Source: an uncultured bacterium
GTDB lineage: Bacteria > Bacillota > Clostridia > Lachnospirales > Lachnospiraceae
Length of the DNA: 64,000 bases
Direction of reading: 5' to 3'
Assembly (NCBI GenBank): GCA_948467735.1
Contig: CAOKFN010000004.1
Span: forward strand, 70,089-134,088
Numbering within the stretch: the first letter of the stretch is position 1; every line of letters begins with the position of its first letter. A program made the position numbers and the translations under genes. Shown here one piece after another: positions 26,213 through 34,060 of the stretch. The notes beneath the pieces are model-generated. The model searched no databases and was not told the DNA's origin. It worked only from the letters and a program-made list of their open reading frames with translations.

Positions 26213-27496
26213 GTGGTAAACGTGGGCAATAAGGAACATATCTCCCAGATCGTTATGGGATACCGCAGAGTAGATGAAGAAATTATGCATGAGATGGAAC
26301 GGCAGAAATTTCTGGAGGACGCGTTAAAGAATGTAAACTTGGCTATTGTTGCCAAGAATACATTCCTTTCCAATATGTCCCACGACATGAGAACCCCATT
26401 AAACGCGATTTTCGGATATACGGCGCTTGCTCAGAAAACAACCGATAATACCGCCATGGTCCAAAATTACTTAAATAAAATCGAAGCCTCCGGCCGCCAG
26501 CTGTTGGATTTGATTAATAAGGTATTGGAAATATCATGGACGGAATCAAACGATTTTCAGCTTGCGGAATCCAAATGCAATTTAAGCGACATATTGCAGG
26601 ATGTACATAGGGAATTAATTTCAAGGGCGTCGGAAAAAAATATTTCTTTTTATCTGAGTATGGCCGGCTTAGAGCACTGCGATATTATCAGCGACAGGGA
26701 CAAGCTCAGACAGATGCTTCTTTATTTGGCGGACAACGCGGTAACTTATACAAAAAACGACGGCCGGGTTGATTTGATTGCCATGGAGCTGGAATTACAG
26801 CCCAACGATTATGCCGTCTATCAGTTTGTGATTCGCGATACGGGCATCGGAATTAAAGAAGAGTTTCTGGAACATATTTTTAAACCCTTTGAACGAGAGA
26901 ATAATACCACTGTCAGCGGGATTCATGGCACGGGACTCGGACTTACGATCGCCAGAAATATTGTGCAGATTATGGGCGGCAGCATAGAAGTTGAGAGCGC
27001 CGTGGGCGTGGGCAGCACATTCACCGTAACGCTTCCTCTGCGGATACAAAACCAGCCCGTACACATGATGCTGGATATCGATACGGTTATTTCCCAATTG
27101 ATGAATCATAAAATTCTATTGGTGGATGACAATGATATTAATCTGGAAATTGAATCGGAAATATTGAACGGATTGGGTTTCCTTACGGAAACTGCCGTGG
27201 ATGGCAGCATCGCCGTTGAAAAAGTAAAAAATTCCAAGCCGGGCGAGTATGCTTTTGTCCTGATGGATATTCAGATGCCGGTTATGAACGGCTGGCAGGC
27301 GGCAAAAGCAATTCGTGAGCTGGATAATCCAAAACTGGCTCGTATTCCGATTATCGCCCTTTCGGCCAACGCTTTTGAAAGCGATAAAAGGGCTTCTATT
27401 GAAAGCGGCATGGACGCCCATTTGGAAAAGCCCCTTGATGTTCCGGCATTGTTGGAGACAATCGCCAAGACCATACATCAGCGGACGAATACCTAG
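26213..27496 (+). CDS. PAS hybrid histidine kinase, kinase and receiver part after the TAG
   Basis: Same frame as the preceding part. HisKA: FLSNMSHDMRTPLNAIFGYT with phospho-His. HATPase: N box YLADNAVTYTKND, DTGIGIKEEF, GTGLGLTIARNIV. C-terminal receiver: ILLVDDNDINLEIE, phospho-Asp in VLMDIQMPVMNGW, and Lys in LEKPLD. Intact families run as one protein of about 750 residues; here it could be translated from the GTG at 26213 but with no clear ribosome site. It ends 27 bp before the right recombination site, so it is cargo of the element. Hybrid kinases feed phosphorelays; a link to Spo0A control is only speculation. Confidence 0.85.
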   Translation: MVNVGNKEHISQIVMGYRRVDEEIMHEMERQKFLEDALKNVNLAIVAKNTFLSNMSHDMRTPLNAIFGYTALAQKTTDNTAMVQNYLNKIEASGRQLLDLINKVLEISWTESNDFQLAESKCNLSDILQDVHRELISRASEKNISFYLSMAGLEHCDIISDRDKLRQMLLYLADNAVTYTKNDGRVDLIAMELELQPNDYAVYQFVIRDTGIGIKEEFLEHIFKPFERENNTTVSGIHGTGLGLTIARNIVQIMGGSIEVESAVGVGSTFTVTLPLRIQNQPVHMMLDIDTVISQLMNHKILLVDDNDINLEIESEILNGLGFLTETAVDGSIAVEKVKNSKPGEYAFVLMDIQMPVMNGWQAAKAIRELDNPKLARIPIIALSANAFESDKRASIESGMDAHLEKPLDVPALLETIAKTIHQRTNT

Positions 27497-27521
27497 GGTT
27501 TTATCATAAGCAGATATGGCA

Positions 27522-27533
27522 CGGATATAGGTA
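27522..27533 (+). other. Right recombination site (attR) in cotJC
   Basis: CGGATATAGGTA, matching the left site at 9 of 12 positions in this register (10 of 12 when both are taken from the preceding A). Left of it is element DNA; right of it cotJC resumes with ACTGAAGAACTTGC. Confidence 0.8.
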
Positions 27534-27952
27534 CTGAAGAACTTGCGCACATGGAAATTGTGGCGGCAATCATTCATCAGCTCACTAGGGATTTGTCCAT
27601 GGATGAGATTGTAAAGAGCGGATTTGATCAATATTATGTGGATCATACCATAGGCGTATGGCCTCAGGCGGCCAGCGGAATGCCCTTCAGCGCCGCCCAG
27701 TTTCAAGTGACCGGGGACGTCATCACGGATTTGACGGAAGATATGGCAGCAGAACAGAAGGCGCGCACTACCTACGACAATATTCTGCGTTTGATTAAGG
27801 AACCGGACGTATGTGAACCTATCAAGTTCCTGCGTATGCGCGAGGTGGTTCACTTCCAGCGTTTCGGCGAAGCCCTGCGCATCACTCAGGATAAGCTGAA
27901 CAGCAAGAACTTCTATGCGTTTAACCCGGGCTTTGACAGATGTAAGGACTAA
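27524..27952 (+). CDS. cotJC: cotJC 3' part, reconstituted by excision
   Basis: Reading GAT-ATA-GGT-ACT from 27524 gives DIGTEELAHMEIVAAIIHQL and onward to the normal CotJC end. Diagnostic stretches are YYVDHTIGVWPQAASG, PFSAAQFQVTGDVITDL, EDMAAEQKARTTYDNILRL and REVVHFQRFGEAL, including Glu and His metal ligands. The fragment has no ribosome site of its own and an ATG only at 27551. Together with codons 1-62 it makes 201 residues. The lack of frameshifts or stops in this half argues that selection still acts on it, as expected if excision restores the gene in sporulating cells. Confidence 0.93.
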   Translation, partial: DIGTEELAHMEIVAAIIHQLTRDLSMDEIVKSGFDQYYVDHTIGVWPQAASGMPFSAAQFQVTGDVITDLTEDMAAEQKARTTYDNILRLIKEPDVCEPIKFLRMREVVHFQRFGEALRITQDKLNSKNFYAFNPGFDRCKD

Positions 27953-27989
27953 GAGCGAAATCTACGGCCTTTCTTAGAATGTAAAACCG

Positions 27990-28026
27990 ATGCCGACTGC
28001 GTATGGATAACCTGCACAGTCGGCAT
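27990..28026 (+). terminator. Hairpin after cotJC 3' part
   Basis: ATGCCGACTG (27990-27999) pairs with CAGTCGGCAT (28017-28026). The T tail is weak. Confidence 0.55.
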
Positions 28027-28041
28027 TGTCTGATATCTGAA

Positions 28042-28143
28042 TCACAATAATGTCATAGAGCTTATGATTTCATCCGGTATGCTGCCGTATTTCTTCAAAG
28101 CGGCCGAGAACAGATATTCTATGTATTTTTCCGTTTTTATCAT
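28042..28143 (-). CDS. Possible 33-residue small protein
   Basis: On the minus strand AGGAG sits six bases before an ATG at 28143, opening MIKTEKYIEYLFSAALKKYG and ending in a TGA at 28042. It is soluble, charged and helix-prone. The ribosome site is the main support; no family is recognised. It lies in the otherwise gene-free 27953-28348 stretch. Confidence 0.4.
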   Translation of the reverse strand: MIKTEKYIEYLFSAALKKYGSIPDEIISSMTLL

Positions 28144-28348
28144 GACAATTCTCCTTATGAAAGCTTTCATTCATAAATCACAGAAAATGAATTTGATTCG
28201 GGTACAATCAAAAGCGCTTGTTTTATACGGCGCCGCTGGTATTTGACTTGAGTAATCTGTAGAATATTGACGGATAAAAAAGGGGTTTTATGAATGGGGG
28301 GATTATGTTATACTTATATATCATGTCATGGATTCGGGAGGAATGAAG

Positions 28349-29092
28349 ATGAAAAAATTATCAAAGTACTTGGCGGTGTTTTTATTGTCATTTATGCTGG
28401 CCGGGTGCGGCACGGCGGCGTCGCAGAATGCGGCGGAAATGACTGCCGGAACGGGCAGCTTCGGGCAGAATGCTTTGACAGATAATGATGATTCAGGCGG
28501 AAGTGCCAATGAATCAGCAGAGGGAAAAGAAAGCGGCAGGGATTCTCCTTCTGTAGATAAAGACGGGGCTGGCGGAGAAGATTCTGAGAACCATGGAAGC
28601 AGTGAAGGCAGAAGTCCCACGGAATCCGGAGGCAGTGCGGGCATTAATTCCACAAAGCCCGGAGGCAGTGAGGCCGGAAATCCGGCTGCAGCAGGCGGTG
28701 ACGCAGCAGACAGTACGGAATCCGATGAATTTAAGGACTCTTCCACAGTGGAAGAGGACGGAGCATATACTTCCAAGGAGGACGTCGCACAATATTTGTA
28801 CTTATATGGACATCTCCCATCTAATTTTATCACAAAGAAAGAAGCGGAGAAATTGGGGTGGAAGGGAGGTTCCTTGGAAGCTTTTGCGCCGGGTATGTGC
28901 ATCGGCGGAAGCCGATTTGGAAATTATGAGGGACTTCTGCCCGAAAAAGAAGGGCGTTTTTATACGGAGTGTGATATTGACACACTGGGCGCTGACAAAC
29001 GGGGAGCCAAACGGATTGTATTTTCCAACGACGGACTCATATATTATACGGAAGACCATTATAATTCATTTGAGCTTCTGTATGGGGAATAA
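28349..29092 (+). CDS. Barnase-type ribonuclease tethered as a lipoprotein
   Basis: The signal peptide LSKYLAVFLLSFMLAGC ends in the lipobox LAGC, so the mature protein is lipid-anchored outside the cell. Residues about 25-135 are a low-complexity Gly/Ser/Glu/Asp linker. The last 105 residues are a barnase domain: VAQYLYLYGHLPSNFITKKEA, GWKGGSLEAFAPG, GRFYTECDID with the catalytic Glu, KRGAKRIVFS with Arg, and TEDHYNSF with the catalytic His. It cleaves single-stranded RNA. The ATG at 28349 is seven bases from GGGAGG. The barstar inhibitor gene follows, as required for safe expression. A competition or DNA/RNA nutrient role is possible. Confidence 0.92.
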   Translation: MKKLSKYLAVFLLSFMLAGCGTAASQNAAEMTAGTGSFGQNALTDNDDSGGSANESAEGKESGRDSPSVDKDGAGGEDSENHGSSEGRSPTESGGSAGINSTKPGGSEAGNPAAAGGDAADSTESDEFKDSSTVEEDGAYTSKEDVAQYLYLYGHLPSNFITKKEAEKLGWKGGSLEAFAPGMCIGGSRFGNYEGLLPEKEGRFYTECDIDTLGADKRGAKRIVFSNDGLIYYTEDHYNSFELLYGE

Positions 29093-29253
29093 GTTTTATA
29101 TGGAAAATAGAAAGGCCTTAAAACCGCTGCAAACTGGATAATCCCCAAACAGAAAATCCGTGTAAAATTTATAATATTTTTAAAATCAACATATACCATC
29201 TAAAAATTCGCAGGGTCATCATAAAAACCAAAAACAGCGTGGAGGAAGCTATA

Positions 29254-29529
29254 TTGAAAATATGTATTTTGGACGGGGAAAAAATAGAGGATAACAGGAT
29301 GCTGCATAATACTTTGGCATCTTCGCTGGATTTTCCCCAATGGTATGGAAGAAATCTGGACGCCCTGTTTGATTGTCTGACCGATATAGGCGAGTCCGTC
29401 CACATCCGGATTCTGCATGAAAATGCAATGGAAGAACATTTAGGACGCAGCTATGCCATATCTCTTGCCAATGTAATATGCAGGGCGGCGGAGGCGAACC
29501 CTGAAATCAGCTGGGAGATAGAGCCTTAG
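29254..29529 (+). CDS. Barstar-family ribonuclease inhibitor
   Basis: 91 residues from the TTG at 29254, eight bases after GGAGG. The barstar core is clear: ICILDGEKIEDNRMLHNTLA, then SLDFPQWYGRNLDALFDCL with the Tyr and Asp that plug the barnase active site. It protects the cytoplasm from its own ribonuclease before export. It lies about 160 bp downstream of the barnase gene on the same strand. Confidence 0.93.
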   Translation: MKICILDGEKIEDNRMLHNTLASSLDFPQWYGRNLDALFDCLTDIGESVHIRILHENAMEEHLGRSYAISLANVICRAAEANPEISWEIEP

Positions 29530-29639
29530 CGGAGGCGGCGGCAGTACTTGCAAATGGGGGAGTGATTACCGGATAGACGGACGAAAGAACATTTGTTTTG
29601 ATTAATACTTATCAATAAGGATAAAATGTAATAACGATA

Positions 29640-29669
29640 AAAAGCTGTCGATATACGACAGCTTTTTTG
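29640..29669 (+). terminator. Rho-independent terminator after barstar
   Basis: AAAAGCTGTCG, loop ATATA, CGACAGCTTTTTT at 29640-29668. A perfect 10-11-bp stem and T tract. Confidence 0.92.
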
Positions 29670-29822
29670 AGGCACGACTCTATAAAACATCATACCAAAT
29701 ATTTGAAAAAAAGTCTAGTATTTTTTTAATTTTTTTATATACTTTTATATACAAAGTATGAAACCGTCTACAAATCTTAAACATTAGGACGCCATGAAAA
29801 TCACACAGGAAAGGAGCGCAGA

Positions 29823-32800
29823 ATGAGTCAATCGAACAAGAGGGAAAAAGAAAGTTCCCAGAAAGCAGAAGAGGGTTCCCGCAGTTCCCTAATCCGAAGC
29901 ACATCGCAGAAAATACGAGGCATTTCCCAGCCGAATACGGAACGAGAGGTTCCGACTGCCAAAGAGAATTCTATAAAAGAGAAGAGTTCGGCGGAAATAA
30001 AGAAATTCATGGAAGCGAAAAGTTCCGCGGAAGAAATAAAGTTCTTGGATGAGGAAAGTTCCGCGGAAAAAACGAAATTCATGGATAAGATGAATCCAGT
30101 GCAAGCGCATAATTCCATGGAGAAGGAAAGCTCCGAGGAAGAGAAGAAGTTCATGGAAGAAAGAGTTTCCGAGGAACAACATCTGGCACGGACAATTACC
30201 GTGATCCAAAATAATCTGGAAAATTACGGAGAACAGGTCTCCAAGATGAAGGCCGATATTGATGAAATGCTGGAGCATTATCACGATGACAACCCTGAAT
30301 TAAATCTTCTTCTGAACAATACCATCACGCTCCACGACCATATGAAGAGGGCGCTGGAACGAAACGAAAGGGCCTTGAGCAAACCTTATTTCGGCAGAAT
30401 CGTATTTTGGGACGAGGCGGCAAAAGCGGAAGAATCCCTGTATATCGGCAAAGGCGGCATTTCCAGCGACGCCACCCATCAGGTGGTGGTGGACTGGCGG
30501 GCGCCTGTGGCAAATGCCTATTATGAAAACGGATTGGGCAGATGCAGCTATACCGCGCCCGGCGGGAAGGAAATTGAAATTGATCTGCGAATGAAGCGCA
30601 CCTATGAAATCGAGGGCGGAAGGCTTCTGGACTATTTTGACAGCGAGGTGATCGCCAACGATGAACTGCTGACCAAGTATCTGGCCAAAAACAAGCAGGC
30701 GGTATTGGGAGAAATCGTTGCGACCATTCAAAAAGAACAGAATGAAATCATTAGAAAATCTCCTTATCATAATATCATTGTGCAGGGGGTGGCTGGTTCC
30801 GGCAAAACCACGGTGGCCATGCACAGAATCTCCTTTATTCTGTATAATTACGCGGAACGGTTCAAACCGGATGACTTCTACATTGTAGGAAGCAACCGCA
30901 TCCTGCTTAATTATATCACAAGCGTGCTGCCGGATCTGGATGTGCATGGGGTTCGCCAGATGACTCTGGAACAGCTTTTCGTAAGACTTTTATATGAGGA
31001 CTGGGATGAAAAAAAATACCGTATCCGTAAGAGTACCACCGGAAATAGAGGCAGTGTCAAGGGAAGCTTGGGATGGTTTGAAGACTTGAAGGCCTATTGT
31101 GACGAATTGGAATGGAAGGGTATTTTACGAGAATCCCTCTATCTGAATCCTAAACAGTTTGTGGAAGGGTGCCGGAACGGCAGAATAGGAGTGTATGATG
31201 AAACAGGCAGTCCTCCGGATTCCGCCATAGGAATTCTGGAACAGGGGGCCGATTCCCGAGGACTGATTCTTCTGGTGGACGGAGCGGCAGTGGAACGCTA
31301 TATCAGGCAGAACCCAAAGGTTTCCATGCAGAATAAAATCAATATGCTGAATGAGCGTCTGCTTGGCAAAGTGAAGGAGGAATTTCTAGGCAAAGGAATC
31401 AAATATACGGAATCGGAGCGGAAGGCCATTCTGAGAGCTTATCGCGGCAGGTATGGCGGAAAGGTCTGGAAAGGGTCTATCTATAAGCTCTATCAGGAGT
31501 TTCTTGAAAAGCAGGCGGAAAGGGGAATGAAGGTGGATATTCCCGACAGGGAATTTGATGTATATGATCTGGCGGCGCTGGCCTATCTCTATAAAAGAAT
31601 TAAAGAGACGGAGGTCATCAGCGAGGCGCACCATATTGTCATCGACGAAGCGCAGGATTTTGGCATGATGGCATATTCCGTCCTTCATTTCTGTATTCAG
31701 GCATGTACTTATACGGTTATGGGGGATGTGTCTCAAAATATTCATTTTGGGTTTGGGCTGAACGACTGGGAGGAGTTGAAGGCTCTTCTTCTGCCCGACC
31801 CCATGGACAATTTCGGCGTGTTGAAAAAAAGTTACCGCAACACTGTGGAAATATCGAATTTTGCGGCGAATATCCTGAATCACGGGCAGTTTACCGGTTA
31901 TCCGGCGGAACCCATCATCCGCCATGGAGAATCGGTGGAAGTGCGGCAGAGCGCGGACGACAGGCTGTACCAAGATGCCGCCAAGGTCTGCAGGGAATGG
32001 CAGGAAAAGGGATTTGACACCATTGCGGTGATATGCCGAAATCAGGAAAGTTCGGATTTGGCGGCCCGGGAGCTTGGAAAATATGTGGAAGTGCGGGAAA
32101 GCGATTTGGAAAAAGCAGTGTTCGGAAACGGAATTATAGCGCTTCCCGTGGAATACACCAAGGGACTGGAATTTGACGCGGTATTGATTTTAGACCCTGA
32201 CAGAACAGAGTATCCGGTGGACAACGGCCACGCAAAGCTTCTCTATGTGGCGGCAACCCGGGCGCTGCATGAGCTTTGTGTGCTTCACAGGGGAAATCTC
32301 ACCGGATTGATTGCGGATCCGCTGCCGACAGAGGAGCCGAAAGACGAGACGGCGCAAAACCCGGAAAAAATACACGGGGAAAATAACAAGGCGGATACTC
32401 CCCAAATCCGGCCGCAGGATTTATCCAAAGGGCGGACAGCGGCGGGCAGCATATCAAAAACCACGAACGAACCCCGGACGGCTTCGGACAGAACATCCAG
32501 AAACACGGACGAACCCCGGACGGCTTCGGACAAAACATCAAGAGGCACAACAGCGCAGCAGGCGGCTGTGACAAGGCAGCGGCCGTCCGCATATCTTCCC
32601 AAGACACAGACCGTATCGGCTTCTCCCGGCGGACAGCTGGCCAGATACTATACCAGCTTCCGAAATGAACAAACCGAAAAGCGAATCCCGGCGCCTTCCA
32701 AAAACCGAATTCTGCCCAAGTCTGATCTGCCGAATTTCGGAGATATTCCGCCCACGGAGAAACTGCGGCCCGCGGGACATTCCAGACCGGATTTGGCCAT

Positions 32801-33479
32801 ACGCTGGATCTCAAGACAGTCTGACGGACTATATCTTCAGAGCCGATACGGAATACTGCGAATCACTCCCGTGGGCAGCGCCATTATGCGCGTCTCCTTT
32901 GTCAAAAACGGGCAGCCGGACAGTTCTGCGCCTTATGGAATCGCGGTAAACAGAACGGAGAAATACTGGATGTACAAGGAGTCCCAAAATGTGGTGGAGC
33001 TGACCACGGACGAACTGCTTTTGCAGGTGGACAAATCCACCGGGGCGATTCGCTATTTGACTAGGGACAAAAAAATCCTGCTGGCGGAGCGCAGCAGGGA
33101 ATGCCGCCTGCTTGACACGATGACAGGCGGCGGACTGCGCGCATGGCTTTTTCTGGACTGGCCAGGAAAGGAACAGCTCTATGGTATTGGTCCCGACGAA
33201 CCAAACGCCGGTTCCTCCTCTGCCTGCGCCAATATACTTCTGCGCGGCACCGCCAGATATCTTTCCCATGGCGGCGGGAACATGGGACTTCCTTTCCTGC
33301 TTTCCGACAAAGGCTATGGCCTTCTTCTGCCGACTCAGAATCCGGTATTTAGCTGTGACATTCCCGCCTACGGATCCTATCTGTGTGCGGAAAATGTAAA
33401 ACAGATGGATTATTACTTTATTTTCGGGAAAAGGCAGGAGACAATTTTAAACGCCTGCGCTTATCTCTGCGGCGTCTGA
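29823..33479 (+). CDS. HelD-type RNA polymerase recycling helicase fused to a GH31 N-terminal-like domain
   Basis: 1218 residues, start behind AAAGGAG. Residues 1-120 are a charged repeat region (blocks such as SSAEEIKFLD, NSMEKESSEEE). Residues about 120-840 are HelD: N-terminal coiled coil (ARTITVIQNNLENYGEQV), Walker A GVAGSGKTTVAMHR near 321, Walker B HHIVIDEAQDF near 603, motif SYRNTVEISNFA and motif VI AATRALHEL. HelD removes stalled RNA polymerase from DNA. Residues 840-990 are a disordered Pro/Thr/Arg linker with repeats (EPRTASD). Residues 1000-1218 resemble the beta-sandwich that precedes the barrel in GH31 glucosidases (YGILRITPVGSAIMRVSF, MGLPFLLSDKGYGLLL), ending just before the catalytic barrel. 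No frameshift is seen across the fusion. Confidence 0.88.
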   Translation: MSQSNKREKESSQKAEEGSRSSLIRSTSQKIRGISQPNTEREVPTAKENSIKEKSSAEIKKFMEAKSSAEEIKFLDEESSAEKTKFMDKMNPVQAHNSMEKESSEEEKKFMEERVSEEQHLARTITVIQNNLENYGEQVSKMKADIDEMLEHYHDDNPELNLLLNNTITLHDHMKRALERNERALSKPYFGRIVFWDEAAKAEESLYIGKGGISSDATHQVVVDWRAPVANAYYENGLGRCSYTAPGGKEIEIDLRMKRTYEIEGGRLLDYFDSEVIANDELLTKYLAKNKQAVLGEIVATIQKEQNEIIRKSPYHNIIVQGVAGSGKTTVAMHRISFILYNYAERFKPDDFYIVGSNRILLNYITSVLPDLDVHGVRQMTLEQLFVRLLYEDWDEKKYRIRKSTTGNRGSVKGSLGWFEDLKAYCDELEWKGILRESLYLNPKQFVEGCRNGRIGVYDETGSPPDSAIGILEQGADSRGLILLVDGAAVERYIRQNPKVSMQNKINMLNERLLGKVKEEFLGKGIKYTESERKAILRAYRGRYGGKVWKGSIYKLYQEFLEKQAERGMKVDIPDREFDVYDLAALAYLYKRIKETEVISEAHHIVIDEAQDFGMMAYSVLHFCIQACTYTVMGDVSQNIHFGFGLNDWEELKALLLPDPMDNFGVLKKSYRNTVEISNFAANILNHGQFTGYPAEPIIRHGESVEVRQSADDRLYQDAAKVCREWQEKGFDTIAVICRNQESSDLAARELGKYVEVRESDLEKAVFGNGIIALPVEYTKGLEFDAVLILDPDRTEYPVDNGHAKLLYVAATRALHELCVLHRGNLTGLIADPLPTEEPKDETAQNPEKIHGENNKADTPQIRPQDLSKGRTAAGSISKTTNEPRTASDRTSRNTDEPRTASDKTSRGTTAQQAAVTRQRPSAYLPKTQTVSASPGGQLARYYTSFRNEQTEKRIPAPSKNRILPKSDLPNFGDIPPTEKLRPAGHSRPDLAIRWISRQSDGLYLQSRYGILRITPVGSAIMRVSFVKNGQPDSSAPYGIAVNRTEKYWMYKESQNVVELTTDELLLQVDKSTGAIRYLTRDKKILLAERSRECRLLDTMTGGGLRAWLFLDWPGKEQLYGIGPDEPNAGSSSACANILLRGTARYLSHGGGNMGLPFLLSDKGYGLLLPTQNPVFSCDIPAYGSYLCAENVKQMDYYFIFGKRQETILNACAYLCGV
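29985..30185 (+). repeat. Degenerate TTCC(AT/GC)GGAA repeats in the HelD N-terminus
   Basis: TTCCGCGGAA (near 30033 and 30059), TTCATGGAA (near 30005, 30078, 30149) and TTCCATGGAG (near 30112) alternate at roughly 21-45 base steps. All are in one frame, encoding SSAEE, KFMEE and NSMEK blocks. This is a diverged relative of the 18-bp family, with a second palindrome variant TTCCGCGGAA. Confidence 0.65.
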
Positions 33480-33850
33480 TAGGAGAAGGCCTCCAGCCAT
33501 TCTTCCACTTTTTGATCATAATCGGCCGAAATTGCCTGAAAAATTTCTTTTGTGGTAATTCCGGCCACCTTTATGCCGTTCTTATCCATCAGAATGACGG
33601 CTCCCAGCAGAATTACGGCGGCGAGAAACCGAAGCTTGAAGGAGGAGCCTGCGCCGCCTGTGGATTCGGCGGGATATTCATACATTTCCTTGTAAGGAGA
33701 CAGATATTCCGACTCCGGAAGCCGGGTGGTTTTTCCGTACAAAATTCGTTCTCTGTTTGACATATCAAATTGATTTTCCTGATATCTGGACCGAACCTGT
33801 TGCACCAGCCTCAGTTTCTGCTCCATTGTTACGTTGCTTATGATAATCAC
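33461..33850 (-). CDS. Single-pass membrane protein of unknown function
   Basis: About 121-129 residues; either the GTG at 33850 or the ATG at 33826 may be the start, neither with an ideal ribosome site. A charged cytoplasmic N-terminus (QKLRLVQQVRSRYQENQ) is followed by one hydrophobic helix (KLRFLAAVILLGAVILM, residues about 70-87) and a short acidic tail. The 3' end overlaps the end of the helD fusion by about 19 bases in convergent orientation. No family is recognised. Confidence 0.6.
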   Translation of the reverse strand: MIIISNVTMEQKLRLVQQVRSRYQENQFDMSNRERILYGKTTRLPESEYLSPYKEMYEYPAESTGGAGSSFKLRFLAAVILLGAVILMDKNGIKVAGITTKEIFQAISADYDQKVEEWLEAFSYQTPQR

Positions 33851-33923
33851 CCCAGAAGATAAAGAAGCTTATTTAACTTTATGGCAGGAAAGGATATATT
33901 ATGCCATGGGAGACCTGTAAAAG

Positions 33924-33953
33924 TTGACATTTCATGTTTCAAGGTGTTATAGT
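33924..33953 (+). promoter_or_regulatory. Promoter of the tldD operon
   Basis: TTGACA (33924-33929) and TATAGT (33948-33953) with an 18-base spacer, about 110 bases before tldD. Confidence 0.7.
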
Positions 33954-34060
33954 AGTATCAAATAAAAATACTGCTAAGACAAAGGTTATTGCCGTATTTG
34001 AGGGGCATTCATGTCATGATAGGAGCTTAAGTCACGGCATTATGCGGAAAAGGAGTCAAC

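Larger units (their letters stand above)
23112..27523 (+). mobile_element. 4412-bp skin-like intervening element splitting cotJC
   Basis: The element is bounded by the two copies of GATAT in AC(A/G)GATAT(C/A)GGT at 23110 and 27522. It holds a small ORF, a large serine recombinase and a PAS hybrid kinase, all on the cotJC strand. Excision between the cores would give ACAGATATAGGTACTGAAG and restore codons V-L-T-D-I-G-T-E-E-L-A-H-M-E. The exact crossover dinucleotide is ambiguous within GATAT or GGT. Known relatives in arrangement are the sigK skin element and the spsM and spoVFB elements, all excised by large serine recombinases during sporulation. That excision is programmed here is inferred from architecture. 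Confidence 0.88.

Noticed and set aside
22935..27952. cotJC as an ordinary pseudogene killed by a mobile insertion
   Set aside because: Both halves are undamaged, the target sites recombine in frame, and the only recombinase is a SpoIVCA-like large serine type. I keep it as an alternative but consider it less likely.
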